In this document: in pieces, positions 35,536-44,907 of the stretch
How the letters are laid out: each line of letters starts with the position of its first letter
Position numbering within the stretch: position 1 is the first letter of the stretch
From: Pseudomonadota bacterium
GTDB lineage: Bacteria > Pseudomonadota > Gammaproteobacteria > Burkholderiales > Burkholderiaceae_C
Length of the DNA stretch: 64,000 bases
NCBI GenBank assembly: GCA_021845505.1
Contig: JAJZVU010000003.1
Span: 26,813-90,812, forward strand
Direction of reading: 5' to 3'
Translations under genes and position numbers: made by a program
Notes under the pieces: model-generated
Database searches by the model: none
What the model was told of the DNA's origin: nothing
Seen by the model: only the letters and a program-made list of their open reading frames with translations

Positions 35536-36120
35536 ATGCCCCACCCCGCGCTGCTGCTTGTCGATGACGACCGCCTGGCCCTGGCGACGCTGACCGAGGG
35601 CCTGCGCGCGATGGGCTACGGGGTGGCAGCCGCCGACTCCGCTGCGGGAGCCTTGCAGCGGGCCGCCGCCGAAGCCTTCGATCTGGCCCTGCTCGACATC
35701 CGCATGCCGGGTCTTTCGGGGATGGAGCTCGCCCATCTGCTCGAGCGCCGCCACGGGCTGCACAGCCTGTTCCTGAGCGCCTACGGCGAGCGTGACGAAG
35801 TGGCCGAGGCGGTGCGCCAGGGCGGACTCGGCTACCTGGTCAAGCCGATCGACCCGGCACGCCTGATGCCGGCGATCGAGACGGCGCTGGCTCGCGCGCG
35901 CGACCTCGACGGGCTGCTGGCTGCCAAGGGGCAACTCGAGCACGCGCTCGCCGATGGCCGCCATACCAGCGTCGCCATCGGCATCGTGATGGCCCAGCGC
36001 GGGCTGTCGGAGAGTGCCGCCTTCGCGAGCCTGCGCGACGAGGCGCGCCGCCAGCGACGCAAGCTCAGCGACCACTGCAACGACGTCGTGGCGGCGCTGC
36101 AACGCAATCGTCATGGATAG
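35536..36120 (+). CDS. ANTAR-domain response regulator (RNA-binding antiterminator type)
   Basis: 194 aa. REC domain 1-120 with the acidic patch VDDDR and phosphoacceptor D54 (LALLDIRMPG). A helical linker precedes the ANTAR domain (about 140-190; SVAIGIVMAQRGLSESAAF is its conserved core). ANTAR proteins bind paired hairpins in leader RNA and stop transcription termination, as in NasR, AmiR and EutV. It overlaps the next gene, a HisKA_2-type kinase, by 8 bp; this kinase/ANTAR pairing is the same as EutW/EutV. Target RNAs are not evident in the window. Confidence 0.93.
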   Translation: MPHPALLLVDDDRLALATLTEGLRAMGYGVAAADSAAGALQRAAAEAFDLALLDIRMPGLSGMELAHLLERRHGLHSLFLSAYGERDEVAEAVRQGGLGYLVKPIDPARLMPAIETALARARDLDGLLAAKGQLEHALADGRHTSVAIGIVMAQRGLSESAAFASLRDEARRQRRKLSDHCNDVVAALQRNRHG

Positions 36121-38743
36121 CGGGCCGCCGCGAACCGGGGACGTGGACCCTGCGGCGGTCGGCGCGGCCCAGGACCAGGTGCGTCGCCAGTCGGAGATCC
36201 TCGCCAAGGTCACCGACGGCGTGGTGGTCGTGGCCGCGCAGGACGGGAGCATCGTCTACTGCAACGCGGCTCTCGAGTCGATGTTCGGCTACGACCGCGG
36301 TGAACTGCTCGGCCAGCCCGTGGCCAGGCTCAACGCCCCGACGATGGAGGCCCCCGCAGCGACCGCGAGGGCCATCATGGACGCCCTCGGCTGCACCGGG
36401 CGCTGGGACGGCGAGATCCTGAACCAGCGCAAGGACGGCAGCACCTTCTGGACCTTCACCACGATCAGCTGCCACGAACTGCCCGGCTGGGGAGCCGTCT
36501 GGCTGGGCATCCAGCGCGACGTCAGCGCGCAACGCCGGGCAGAAGGGGAGTTGCGCCTGCGGGAGGGCTACATCCGCGCGATCTTCGACAACTTCCCGTT
36601 CCTGGCCTGGATCAAGGACCGGAACGGCCGCTACCTGATGGCCAACCAGGCGCTGGCCGACGCGGCCCGGGTTGCCGACGCGAGCCTGCTCGTCGGCATG
36701 CCCGAGCCCGCCATCTGGCCCCTGGGTGTCGCCGAACGACTTCAAGCCGATGAGCGCCAGGTGCTGGACAGTGGACAGCCCCTGACGACCGTCTACCGGA
36801 GCCCGGAGCCCGGACGCCGCATCTGGTGGGAAGTCGTGCGCTCGCCCATCGAGTTCGACGGCGAGAGCATCGGCACGGCTGGCTTTGCCAGGGACGTCAG
36901 CGATCGTCACCTGGCCGACGATGCGCTTCGCGAACGCCAGGGCTGGTTGCATGCGATCGTCGAGCAGCTCCCGGTGGGCGTGGCGGTGCTGGACCAGGCG
37001 GGACAGTTCCTGCTGAGCAACGCCCTCATGCGCTCGCTGGCGATGGGCGCGCAGATGCCGTCGTTCTCCGAGGAACAGGTTGCGCGCTGGGAGGCTTGCG
37101 ATGCCGAAGGCGGGCGCCTGCCGCCCGACGAATGGCCGGGAGCCCGTGCCCTGCGCGGCGAGTCGGTACGCAGCGGCATCGAATTCACCCATCGCAGCCC
37201 GCAAGGCGAAACCAGGAGCCTGCTGGTCTCGGCGATCCCCTTCCGCGGCCCGGGCGACGCCATCGCCGGCGCGGTGGCGGTGGTGCAGGACATCAGCGAG
37301 CGCAAACTCTCCGAGGCCGCATTGCGCGACAGCGAGCAGCGCTTTCGCGCGCTCGTCATGGCGAGTTCCGACATCGTCTACTGCATGAACCACGACTGGA
37401 CGCAGATGCAGTCGCTGGATGGCCGGGAATTCATCGCCGATACGACGACCCCGTCGAGCGGCTGGCTGCAGCAATACATCCCGCCCGACGCCCGCGCCGA
37501 GGTGCTGCAGCACATCGGCGCGGCCATCCAGTCGCGCGGCGCGTTCAACCTCGAACACAGGGTCCATCGCAAGGACGGGAGCATCGCGTGGGTCCACTCG
37601 CGCGCGGTGCCGATCCTCGATGAGCGCGGCGGCATCCGTGCCTGGATCGGCATGGCCAGCGACGTGACCGGTCGCAAGAACGCGGAGCATGCGCTGCGGG
37701 CGAGCGAGGAACTGCTGCGCACCATCGCCGAGAACAGCCACGACGACATCTTTTACGTCGACCGCTCGCATCGCATCGAATACCTGAACCCCGCGGGACT
37801 CGAGTTCATGCGCCGCGCGTTGCAGGATCCGGGCCTGCGCCTGGAGCAGCTGGCCGGACGCACGACTTGGGAAGTCCTCGGCGACAACCCGATGACCCGC
37901 GCATTTCGCGAGCTCGACGAGCAGGCCATGGCAAGCGGCCAGGCATCCAGCGTCGAGGATGTCGTGGGCTGCGGAGCGCTGGCGCGCAGCCGGCTCACCC
38001 TGCGCACGCCGATACGCAACGCGCGAGGCGACATCGTCGGCCTCGTGGGGATCGCGCGCGACATCACCGCGCGCAAGCGCGAGGAGGCGGCCAGGCTCGG
38101 CGAAGTGGCGCGGCAGCGCGACGCGCTGGTGCGTGAAGTGCACCATCGCATCAAGAACCACCTGCAGGGCGTGCTGGGACTGCTGCGGCTGCAGATCGAC
38201 AGGCAGCCCGAACTGGCTGCGGCGCTTGCCGAGGTGATGGCGCAGGTGTACGCCATCGCGGGCGTCTATGGCCTGCGTGGCCAGTCCGCGTCCGCCGATC
38301 TGGATCTGGCGCGCATCGTCGACCTCGTGGTGCAGGGCGCCGGCGCCGCCGCCCATGTGCGATGGGCCAGCGAGCTCGACGGCGCCGCGTACCTGAACGA
38401 GGCCGATGCCGTTCCGGTCGCGCTGGCCGTCAACGAGCTCGTGGCCAACGCGTGCAAGCACCTGTCGCACGTGGACCCCGCGCGCCCCGTGCGGATCACG
38501 CTGCGCGGCGGCACCGGAGGTGTCTGCGTCGAGGTGCGCAACGGGCCGGCGAGTCTGCCGGCCGGTTTCGATTTCGCCGGCCGGCGCGGCATCGGCACCG
38601 GGCTGCAACTGCTCGCCACCTTGCTGCCCAGCCAGGGCGCCCGGCTGCGCTTGCAGCAGCAACTCGACGAAGTCTGCGCCGAACTCGTTCTGCAGGCTCC
38701 GGTGGTGGCCCGGCGGGACTCACCCGCGGCCGGACCGCCTTGA
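36113..38743 (+). CDS. multi-PAS sensor histidine kinase (HisKA_2 type), partner of the ANTAR regulator
   Basis: 876 aa and soluble. Five PAS/PAC-like units fill residues about 20-665 (for example VTDGVVVVAAQDG at the first and IAENSHDDIFYVD at the last). The HisKA_2 dimerisation domain has LVREVHHRIKNHLQG (His near 677), then a HATPase_c with LAVNELVANACKH and RRGIGTGLQLL. The start at 36113 overlaps the ANTAR gene. There are no membrane helices, so it senses a cytoplasmic cue, such as redox state or a ligand. Confidence 0.92.
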   Translation: MDSGPPRTGDVDPAAVGAAQDQVRRQSEILAKVTDGVVVVAAQDGSIVYCNAALESMFGYDRGELLGQPVARLNAPTMEAPAATARAIMDALGCTGRWDGEILNQRKDGSTFWTFTTISCHELPGWGAVWLGIQRDVSAQRRAEGELRLREGYIRAIFDNFPFLAWIKDRNGRYLMANQALADAARVADASLLVGMPEPAIWPLGVAERLQADERQVLDSGQPLTTVYRSPEPGRRIWWEVVRSPIEFDGESIGTAGFARDVSDRHLADDALRERQGWLHAIVEQLPVGVAVLDQAGQFLLSNALMRSLAMGAQMPSFSEEQVARWEACDAEGGRLPPDEWPGARALRGESVRSGIEFTHRSPQGETRSLLVSAIPFRGPGDAIAGAVAVVQDISERKLSEAALRDSEQRFRALVMASSDIVYCMNHDWTQMQSLDGREFIADTTTPSSGWLQQYIPPDARAEVLQHIGAAIQSRGAFNLEHRVHRKDGSIAWVHSRAVPILDERGGIRAWIGMASDVTGRKNAEHALRASEELLRTIAENSHDDIFYVDRSHRIEYLNPAGLEFMRRALQDPGLRLEQLAGRTTWEVLGDNPMTRAFRELDEQAMASGQASSVEDVVGCGALARSRLTLRTPIRNARGDIVGLVGIARDITARKREEAARLGEVARQRDALVREVHHRIKNHLQGVLGLLRLQIDRQPELAAALAEVMAQVYAIAGVYGLRGQSASADLDLARIVDLVVQGAGAAAHVRWASELDGAAYLNEADAVPVALAVNELVANACKHLSHVDPARPVRITLRGGTGGVCVEVRNGPASLPAGFDFAGRRGIGTGLQLLATLLPSQGARLRLQQQLDEVCAELVLQAPVVARRDSPAAGPP

Positions 38744-38782
38744 CGCCGCGGCCGCCCGGGGCTGGCTCGGGGCTGCCGGGAT

Positions 38783-38811
38783 TTGCACCTCTACGACGCC
38801 CGTCGTAGACT
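38783..38811 (+). promoter_or_regulatory. promoter of the efflux operon with a perfect palindrome in the spacer
   Basis: TTGCAC (38783-38788), 17-bp spacer and TAGACT (38806-38811). CTACGAC-GCCC-GTCGTAG (38791-38808) occupies the spacer and the first bases of the -10. A repressor bound here would block RNA polymerase. The normal spacer length argues against MerR-type activation. The regulator is not adjacent. Confidence 0.5.
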
Positions 38812-38919
38812 GCGCGCTGGCCGGCTCCCCGTCGCGCATCCGCGCTGCCTGCCAACGCCCGTGCCTCCGAGGCACCGCCGCACGACGCCCGCAACGGTCG
38901 AACCTGAAGCGCAACCTCG

Positions 38920-40266
38920 ATGACCAAGGTCTGGATGTCCGGCTTGCTCGCCTGCGCCCTGCTCGCGGGTTGCGCGAGCTACGTGCCGCGCCCGCTGCAT
39001 CCGGGCCGCAGCGCGGCCGCGCTGCAGGCGCGCAGCCTGTCCGACCCGCGGCTGCTGCGCTTCCTGGCGGTCGAACAGCATCGCGGCGCGGCGCCGCGCT
39101 GGAACCTCGCCACGCTGAGCCTGGTCGCGCTGTACGAGCGGCCGGACCTGCCGCTGGCGCAGGCGCGGCTGCGCGAAGCACGCGGCGGCGAAATCACCGC
39201 GTCCGAGCTGCCCAACCCGACGCTGTCGATCGCGCCGACCTACGACGCGACCACCGGCGGCTGGAAGATCGGCCCGCTGATCGACTTCCTGATCCAGCCC
39301 GATGGCGCGCGGCGCGCGCGCATCGCGCGGGCGCGCGCCCGCATCGACGAGGCGCGCCAGCGCATCGCCATCGCGGCGTGGAGCCTGCGCGGGCAGGTGC
39401 GCGGGGCGCTGCTCGATCTGTGGTCGGCGCGCGCGGCGCTGCGCCTGGCTGCCCGCGGCGCGACGCTGGCCGCGCAGTACCGCGACACCATCGCGCAGCG
39501 CTACCGCGCAGGGATGGTGTCGGCATCGGCGCTGTCGACGGCCACGCTGGCCTGGCAACGCGCTGCGCTGCAGCGCAGCGCGGCCCGCCGCGACCTGCGG
39601 CTGGCGCGCTCGGCTCTGGCCGCGGCGCTGGGCCTGCCCGATGCCGCGCTCGACGGCGTGCGCCTGGACCTGCGCGGCGTCTCGCACCCGCGCACCCCGA
39701 CTCGGCTGCAAGCCCTGGTTCGCGCGGCGCTGGTGTCGCGCCCCGAGGTGCTGCAGGCCCTGGCGCACTACGCATCGGCGCAGGCCGCGCTGCGACTGGC
39801 GGTGGCCCGGCAATACCCCTGGCTGGAAATCGGCCCCGGCTACCACTACGACCAGGGGGATCACAAGTTCATCCTCTCGATCTCCCTGCCTTTGCCGGTG
39901 CTGAACCAGAACCAGGGGCCGATCGCCCAGGCACGCGCGGCGCGGCAGCTCGCCGCGGCCGAGTTCGTCGCCGCGCAGGCGCGGGTGCTGGCCCAGATCG
40001 ACGCCGCCCGCGCCGACTGGCGGGCCAGCCGCTCCGAACTCGCCAGCGCGCGCCGCGTGCGCGGTGCGGCCGCGCAGCAGTTGCGGCGCCAGCGCGCGCG
40101 CTACGCCGCCGGCGCCATCGGCCGGCTGCGCCTGCTGGCCGCCGAGCTGGCCAGCGTGCAGGCGCGCCAGGGCACGCTGGCCGCGTCGCTGGACCAGCGC
40201 CGCGCGCTGGGCAGGCTGGAAGCCGCGCTGTACCACCCCTTCCTGGTCGCCCGACGGAGTCGATGA
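38920..40266 (+). CDS. outer-membrane efflux lipoprotein (TolC/CusC-type)
   Basis: 448 aa. The lipoprotein signal ends LLAGCAS (lipidated Cys near 18). Two OEP repeats follow, rich in Ala/Arg/Leu alpha-helical hairpins, with NPTLSIAP and LEIGPGYHYDQGDHKFILS as beta-strand blocks of the barrel. It forms the outer-membrane duct of the tripartite pump encoded next. The downstream adaptor start overlaps the stop (ATGATG). Confidence 0.88.
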   Translation: MTKVWMSGLLACALLAGCASYVPRPLHPGRSAAALQARSLSDPRLLRFLAVEQHRGAAPRWNLATLSLVALYERPDLPLAQARLREARGGEITASELPNPTLSIAPTYDATTGGWKIGPLIDFLIQPDGARRARIARARARIDEARQRIAIAAWSLRGQVRGALLDLWSARAALRLAARGATLAAQYRDTIAQRYRAGMVSASALSTATLAWQRAALQRSAARRDLRLARSALAAALGLPDAALDGVRLDLRGVSHPRTPTRLQALVRAALVSRPEVLQALAHYASAQAALRLAVARQYPWLEIGPGYHYDQGDHKFILSISLPLPVLNQNQGPIAQARAARQLAAAEFVAAQARVLAQIDAARADWRASRSELASARRVRGAAAQQLRRQRARYAAGAIGRLRLLAAELASVQARQGTLAASLDQRRALGRLEAALYHPFLVARRSR

Positions 40267-41264
40267 TGGGACGCTACCTCCTTGTGCTCGCGGCGCTGGC
40301 CTGCGCCGCTGCCGCCTGCGCCGGCAACGCATGCGCCGCGCCGCCGGCGACCCTGCGGCTCGACGCCGCGTCGTTGGCGGCAGGCGGCGTGCGCACCGCG
40401 GCGCTGCGGGCCGTCGCGCGCTCACCCCGGGTCGCGGCCTACGGCGTGGTGCTCGACCCCGGCCCGCTGATCCGGCTGGCGGCGGCCATCGCGGCAGCGC
40501 GCAGCCGCCTGGCCGAGGCGCGCGCGCAAACCGCGCTGGCAGCCAGCCAGGCCAGGCGGGCGACCGGGCTGTACCGCGCGCAGCACAATGTGTCCCGGGC
40601 CGACTACGAGGCCGCGCGCTCGCGCCTGCAGGTCGCCGAAGCGGCCGAGGCCGGCGCCCGTGCGAGGCTCGCCGAGGTGCAGGCGGGCGCGCGCTCGCGC
40701 TGGGGCGCGCGCCTGGCCGGCGCCGCGGCCGGCGGCGGCGCACCGTTGCCGCAGCTCGAGCAGGGCCGCTGGCAACTCGTCGAGGCCAGCGTCGCGCTCG
40801 GCGGCTCGCTGCCGCGGCCGCTGGCGCCGCCGCTGGCGCGGCTGCCCGACGGCACGCGAGCCAGGCTGCGGGTGATCGGGCGGGCGCCGCGCGCCGCGGC
40901 GGGGATCGCCGGCCCCGGGGTGTACTGCCTGCTGGCCGCACCCACCGCGGCGTCGATCGGCACACCGCTGAGCGTGAGCCTGCGCGCAAGCCGGGCGCTG
41001 CCCGGGGTACTGGTTCCGGCGTCGGCGGTGGTGTGGCACGACGGCCGCGCGCTGGTGTACCTGCAACGCGGCGCGTCGACCTATGCGCCGGTGGCCATCC
41101 CGACCTCGACGCCGGTCGGCGCGGGCTATTTCGTCGCGGCACGCGACGCGCCGGACCTGCGCGCCGGGCAACGCCTGGTCGTGCGAGGCGCGGCGCTGCT
41201 GTACTCGGCCTCCCGCTCGGCCCACCCGGCGGGCGCGGCCAGCGCCCCGGCCGACGACGACTGA
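40263..41264 (+). CDS. periplasmic adaptor (membrane fusion protein) of RND efflux pump
   Basis: 333 aa. A signal peptide ending in CAAPPA, then a short coiled-coil hairpin (about 75-140; alternating Ala/Arg-rich helices) and beta domains (VLVPASAVVWHDGR is a typical adaptor segment before the membrane-proximal domain). It is shorter and more diverged than CusB/CzcB. The lipoyl half-motifs are weak, and there are no His- or Met-rich metal sites. It is coupled to the preceding gene and 13 bp before the pump. Confidence 0.8.
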   Translation: MMGRYLLVLAALACAAAACAGNACAAPPATLRLDAASLAAGGVRTAALRAVARSPRVAAYGVVLDPGPLIRLAAAIAAARSRLAEARAQTALAASQARRATGLYRAQHNVSRADYEAARSRLQVAEAAEAGARARLAEVQAGARSRWGARLAGAAAGGGAPLPQLEQGRWQLVEASVALGGSLPRPLAPPLARLPDGTRARLRVIGRAPRAAAGIAGPGVYCLLAAPTAASIGTPLSVSLRASRALPGVLVPASAVVWHDGRALVYLQRGASTYAPVAIPTSTPVGAGYFVAARDAPDLRAGQRLVVRGAALLYSASRSAHPAGAASAPADDD

Positions 41265-41277
41265 GCCGGGGCCGCCC

Positions 41278-44200
41278 ATGCGATCCATCGTCGCGTTCTG
41301 CCTTCGCTTTCGCTGGCTGGTGCTGGTCGCCGCGCTCGCGCTGAGCCTGCTCGGGGTGCTCGCGGTGCTGCATGCCCCCTACGACGTGTTTCCCGAGTTC
41401 GGCCAGCCGACGGTCACCGTGGAGACCAATGTCGCCGGGCTCGCGCCGCGCCAGATCGAGTCGCTGGTCACCACCCCGGTGGAAGACGCGGTCAACGGGG
41501 TTCCCGGGCTGAAGACCCTGCGCTCGCAGTCGATGGAGGGACTGTCGGTGGTCGACGCGGTGTTCTCCGGCGCGACCGACGTCTACCGCGACCAGCAGCT
41601 GGTGGCCCAGCGCATCGCCCCGCTGGCCGCCTCGCTGCCACCGGGGGCGACCCCGGTGATCGCGCCGCTGCAATCGTCGACCGGAGTCGCGCTGTCGATC
41701 GGGCTGGCGTCGAAGCGCATGTCGGCGATGCAGCTGACCGAGCTCGCGCGCTGGACCGTGCGGCCGGCGCTGCTGGCCGTGCCCGGGGTGTCCAAGGTGG
41801 TGATCTTCGGCGCGCGCCCCGAGCAGCTGCAGGCGCAGTTCGACCCGGCCCGGCTGGCCGCGCTGCATATCGGGCTGAACCGGCTGAGCGCCGCCGCGGC
41901 AGCGTCGAGCCGGGTGCTCGGCGCCGGAATCGTCGACACGGCGAACCAGCAGCTGTTCCTGATGAGCCACGGCCAGGCCGACACCCCCGCCGCGCTGGCC
42001 GACAGCGTGGTGCTGCACCGCGCGGGCCGTAGCCTGACGCTGGGCGAGGTGGCGCGGGTGGTGGCGGCGCCGCCGCCGCCGCTGGGCGGCGCGCTGGTCG
42101 GCACGCGGCCCGGGCTGCTGCTGGTGGTGGGCACGCAGTACGGCGCGAACACCCTGGCGGTGACCCGCGGCCTCGACCGCGTGCTGCAATCGATGGCTCC
42201 GGTGTTCCGGCGCGACGGCGTGCAGGTTCTGCCCGACGGCCTGCGCCCGGCGTCGTTCATCGATTCGGCGCTGCGCGACGTGCGCGATTCGCTGGCCATC
42301 GGAGGGGTGCTGATCGCCATCGTGCTGTACCTGGCGCTGCGCAACTGGCGCACCGCGGTGGTGTCCTTCGCGGCGATCCCGCTGTCGCTGCTGGCGGCCG
42401 CGATGGTGCTGGTGCACTACGGCCTGAGCCTCAACACCCTGTCGCTGGGGGGGCTTGCGATCGCCCTCGGCGAGGTCGTCGACGACGCCGTGGTCGGGGT
42501 CGAGAACATCCACCGCAGGCTGCGCGAAAACCGCGCGCTGGCGCAGCCGCGGCCGCTGCACCAGGTGATGCTGCAGGCCACGCTGGAGGTGCGCAAGGCG
42601 GTGATCTTCGCCACCTTCGCGGTGGTCGTCGTGTTCCTGCCGGTGCTGCGCCTGGGCGGAGTCGCCGGCCGCCTGTTCGGGCCGCTCGCGCTGGCCTACA
42701 TGTTCGCCATCCTGGCCTCGCTGGTGGTCGCGCTGACCGTCACGCCGGCGCTGGCGATGCTCCTGCTGGGGCATGCGCCGATCGACCCGTCCGACCCGCC
42801 GCTGGTGGCGCTGGCCAAGCGCGGCTACGCGCGCCTGCTGGGCGCGGTGCACGCTCGCGCCTCCGGCGTCGTCGCCGCGGTGGCGATGGCCGTGGTCGCC
42901 GGGCTGGCCAGCGTGCCGCTGCTGCGCACCAGCTTCCTGCCGCACTTCAACGAAAACGACCTCATCGTGCACTTCCAGACCGCGCCGGGCACCTCGCTGG
43001 CGACCACGCTGCGCATCGCCGAGCGCGCGGTGGCGATCATGCAGCGCCTGCCCGAGGTCGCGCACGTCGTGGCCCATGCCGGTCGGGCGCACCTGTCGAA
43101 CGGCGCCGCGCCGACCGACAAGGCGGAAATCGACATCGGGCTGACGGCGCTCGGCCGCGCCGACGGCCAGGCGGCCAAGCGACGCATCCTCTCGGCGGTC
43201 CGCGGCGCGCCCGGGGTGCGCTGGTGGGCCAATACCTTCCTCACCGAGCGCATCCACGAAACCCTGTCCGGCGTGACGGCGCCGGTGGTCGTGACCATCT
43301 ACGGGCGCCACCTGCGCTCGCTCGACGACGACGCGCGCCGCGTGGCCGCGGCGTTGCGCCAACTCCCCGGCGCGGCGGGGGTGCGCATCAAGGCACCACC
43401 CGGGACCCCCGAGCTGTCGATCCGCCTCGATCGCGCGGCGCTGGCGCGCTACGGCTTCACCGCCGCGCAGGTGCTGCGGGCGATCCAGACCTGCTACCGC
43501 GGGCGCACCGTCGGGCGCGTGTACACCGCCGGCGCTTCGCTGCCGATCGTCGTCGTGCTGCCGCCCGCGCTGCGCGCCGATCCGGCCGCGATCGGCGACG
43601 TTCCGCTGGTCGCCCCGTCGGGCGGCATCGTGCGCCTGGGGGCGCTGGCGCGAATCCGCCAGCGCTCCGGCCAATCGCTGATCCTGCACCGCGGCGCGCA
43701 GCGGGTGCAACTGGTGACCGCGAACGTCGACGGCAGCGCCGGGCGATTCGTCGCCCGCGCGCGAGAACGGCTGGCCCGCCTCGCGCTCGCGCCCGGCGAC
43801 TACCTGCGCGTCGGCGGCACCGCGACCGCATCGGGGCGCGCCAGGCTGCAGCTGGGCGTCGACTTCGCGCTGGCGCTGGCGGCCATCCTCGGCCTGCTGC
43901 TGGTCGCGCTGCGCGAGGCGCGCAGCGTCGCGCTGCTCGCGGTCAACGTGCCCTTCGCGCTGGTGGGGGGCGTCGCCGCGATCTGGATCGCCGGCCTGCC
44001 GGTTTCCCTCGGCGCCGCGGTGGGCTTTGTCACGGTGTTCGGAATCACCCTGCGCAATGCCATCATGCTGCTCGCCCACTACCGTTCGCTGGTCGTCGAC
44101 GAAGGCCGCAGCTGGGATTGGGACACCGCCAGGCTGGGCGCGATGCACCGCCTGACCCCGATCCTGATGACAGCCTCGGTCACCGCGCTGGGCCTGCTGC

Positions 44201-44391
44201 CGCTGGCACTGGGAGCGCACCGGCCGGGCCAGGAGATCGAAGGCCCGATGGCCATCGTGATCCTCGGCGGCCTGCTCAGCTCGACCGCGCTGACCCTGCT
44301 GGTGCTGCCGACGCTGGCGCTGCGCTACGCGCGCTTCGGCACCTCCGAGTTCGGCACCTCCGAGTTCGGCACCGGCGAGCCGCGCGCGTGA
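41278..44391 (+). CDS. RND efflux pump inner-membrane subunit (CusA/CzcA-like)
   Basis: 1037 aa with the RND layout of 12 helices and two large periplasmic loops (about 30-330 and 540-860). The helix 4 proton-relay motif is LGEVVDDAVVGVEN (Asp pair near 400), as in the heavy-metal-efflux branch. The N-terminal YDVFPEFGQPTV and periplasmic LTTPVEDAVNGVPG blocks also match that branch. The substrate may be a divalent or monovalent metal, but no decisive metal-binding residues can be named from sequence alone. The C-terminus carries three five-residue repeats (FGTSE, FGTSE, FGTGE). Confidence 0.92.
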   Translation: MRSIVAFCLRFRWLVLVAALALSLLGVLAVLHAPYDVFPEFGQPTVTVETNVAGLAPRQIESLVTTPVEDAVNGVPGLKTLRSQSMEGLSVVDAVFSGATDVYRDQQLVAQRIAPLAASLPPGATPVIAPLQSSTGVALSIGLASKRMSAMQLTELARWTVRPALLAVPGVSKVVIFGARPEQLQAQFDPARLAALHIGLNRLSAAAAASSRVLGAGIVDTANQQLFLMSHGQADTPAALADSVVLHRAGRSLTLGEVARVVAAPPPPLGGALVGTRPGLLLVVGTQYGANTLAVTRGLDRVLQSMAPVFRRDGVQVLPDGLRPASFIDSALRDVRDSLAIGGVLIAIVLYLALRNWRTAVVSFAAIPLSLLAAAMVLVHYGLSLNTLSLGGLAIALGEVVDDAVVGVENIHRRLRENRALAQPRPLHQVMLQATLEVRKAVIFATFAVVVVFLPVLRLGGVAGRLFGPLALAYMFAILASLVVALTVTPALAMLLLGHAPIDPSDPPLVALAKRGYARLLGAVHARASGVVAAVAMAVVAGLASVPLLRTSFLPHFNENDLIVHFQTAPGTSLATTLRIAERAVAIMQRLPEVAHVVAHAGRAHLSNGAAPTDKAEIDIGLTALGRADGQAAKRRILSAVRGAPGVRWWANTFLTERIHETLSGVTAPVVVTIYGRHLRSLDDDARRVAAALRQLPGAAGVRIKAPPGTPELSIRLDRAALARYGFTAAQVLRAIQTCYRGRTVGRVYTAGASLPIVVVLPPALRADPAAIGDVPLVAPSGGIVRLGALARIRQRSGQSLILHRGAQRVQLVTANVDGSAGRFVARARERLARLALAPGDYLRVGGTATASGRARLQLGVDFALALAAILGLLLVALREARSVALLAVNVPFALVGGVAAIWIAGLPVSLGAAVGFVTVFGITLRNAIMLLAHYRSLVVDEGRSWDWDTARLGAMHRLTPILMTASVTALGLLPLALGAHRPGQEIEGPMAIVILGGLLSSTALTLLVLPTLALRYARFGTSEFGTSEFGTGEPRA
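44335..44379 (+). repeat. three 15-bp direct repeats at the 3' end of the RND gene
   Basis: TTCGGCACCTCCGAG at 44335-44349 and again at 44350-44364, then TTCGGCACCGGCGAG at 44365-44379. In frame, encoding FGTSE twice and FGTGE. Probably a slippage-prone C-terminal tail of no structural importance. Confidence 0.9.
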
Positions 44392-44409
44392 GCCGCCGCC
44401 GGGGCCCGC

Positions 44410-44446
44410 CCGGCAAGCCAGCGCCGGCAAGCAGGCACCGGCAGGC
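44410..44446. repeat. short 14-bp-spaced direct repeats between convergent genes
   Basis: CCGGCAAGC at 44410 and 44424, CCGGCAGGC at 44438, each 14 bp apart, in the 66-bp gap between the RND and acetyltransferase genes. No terminator T-run seen. Confidence 0.7.
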
Positions 44447-44457
44447 AGGCCCCGGCT

Positions 44458-44907
44458 TCACAGCCGGATGCGGTAGCGCACGAAGTCGTCGGCGCTGGTG
44501 AACCCGTCGTACAGCCGGCGCGCCGGGTTGTCGGCGCGGGTGTGCCAGTACAGGGTCGCCCACCCGCGCTGCCGGCCCAGCGCGAGCAGGTCGTCGATCA
44601 ACGCGCGCCCGACACCGCGGCCGCGGTGCTGCGGGTCGACGTACAGGTCCTCGAGGTAGGCGACCGGCGCCTGCACCCAGGTTCCCTCGTGCAGCACGAC
44701 GATCGCGAAGCCGATCGCCCGGCCCGCGTGCTCGGCCACGCGCGCGAACATCGGCACCGTCGGGTCGAGCAGCCGGCGCCATGTCGCCGCGGTCGCTTCG
44801 GCGGGCAGCGTGGTGGCATAGAAGCCCAGGTAACCCTGCCACAGGTCCAGCCAGTCGGCGTGGTCGGAGGGCAGCAGTTCGCGAAGGGTCGTGGCGGAGG
44901 TGGTCAT
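44458..44907 (-). CDS. GNAT-family N-acetyltransferase
   Basis: 149 aa, one GNAT domain. The acetyl-CoA-binding motif A reads LYVDPQHRGRGVGRALI (Q/RxxGxG/A signature RGRGVG), followed by WATLYWHTRADNPARRLYDGF. The substrate is unknown; the family is diverse (amines, peptides, antibiotics). The ATG at 44907 was chosen from the family length. It is convergent with the efflux operon. Confidence 0.88.
   Translation of the reverse strand: MTTSATTLRELLPSDHADWLDLWQGYLGFYATTLPAEATAATWRRLLDPTVPMFARVAEHAGRAIGFAIVVLHEGTWVQAPVAYLEDLYVDPQHRGRGVGRALIDDLLALGRQRGWATLYWHTRADNPARRLYDGFTSADDFVRYRIRL

Noticed and set aside
38783..38811. MerR-family metal-regulated promoter
   Set aside because: The -35/-10 spacer is 17 bp, not 19-20 bp, and no MerR gene is near.
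38791..44430. A 1,879-codon open frame on the minus strand opposite the efflux operon
   Set aside because: It is the antisense shadow of three well-supported genes. Its translation is low-complexity Arg/Gln/Gly/His-rich with no domain.
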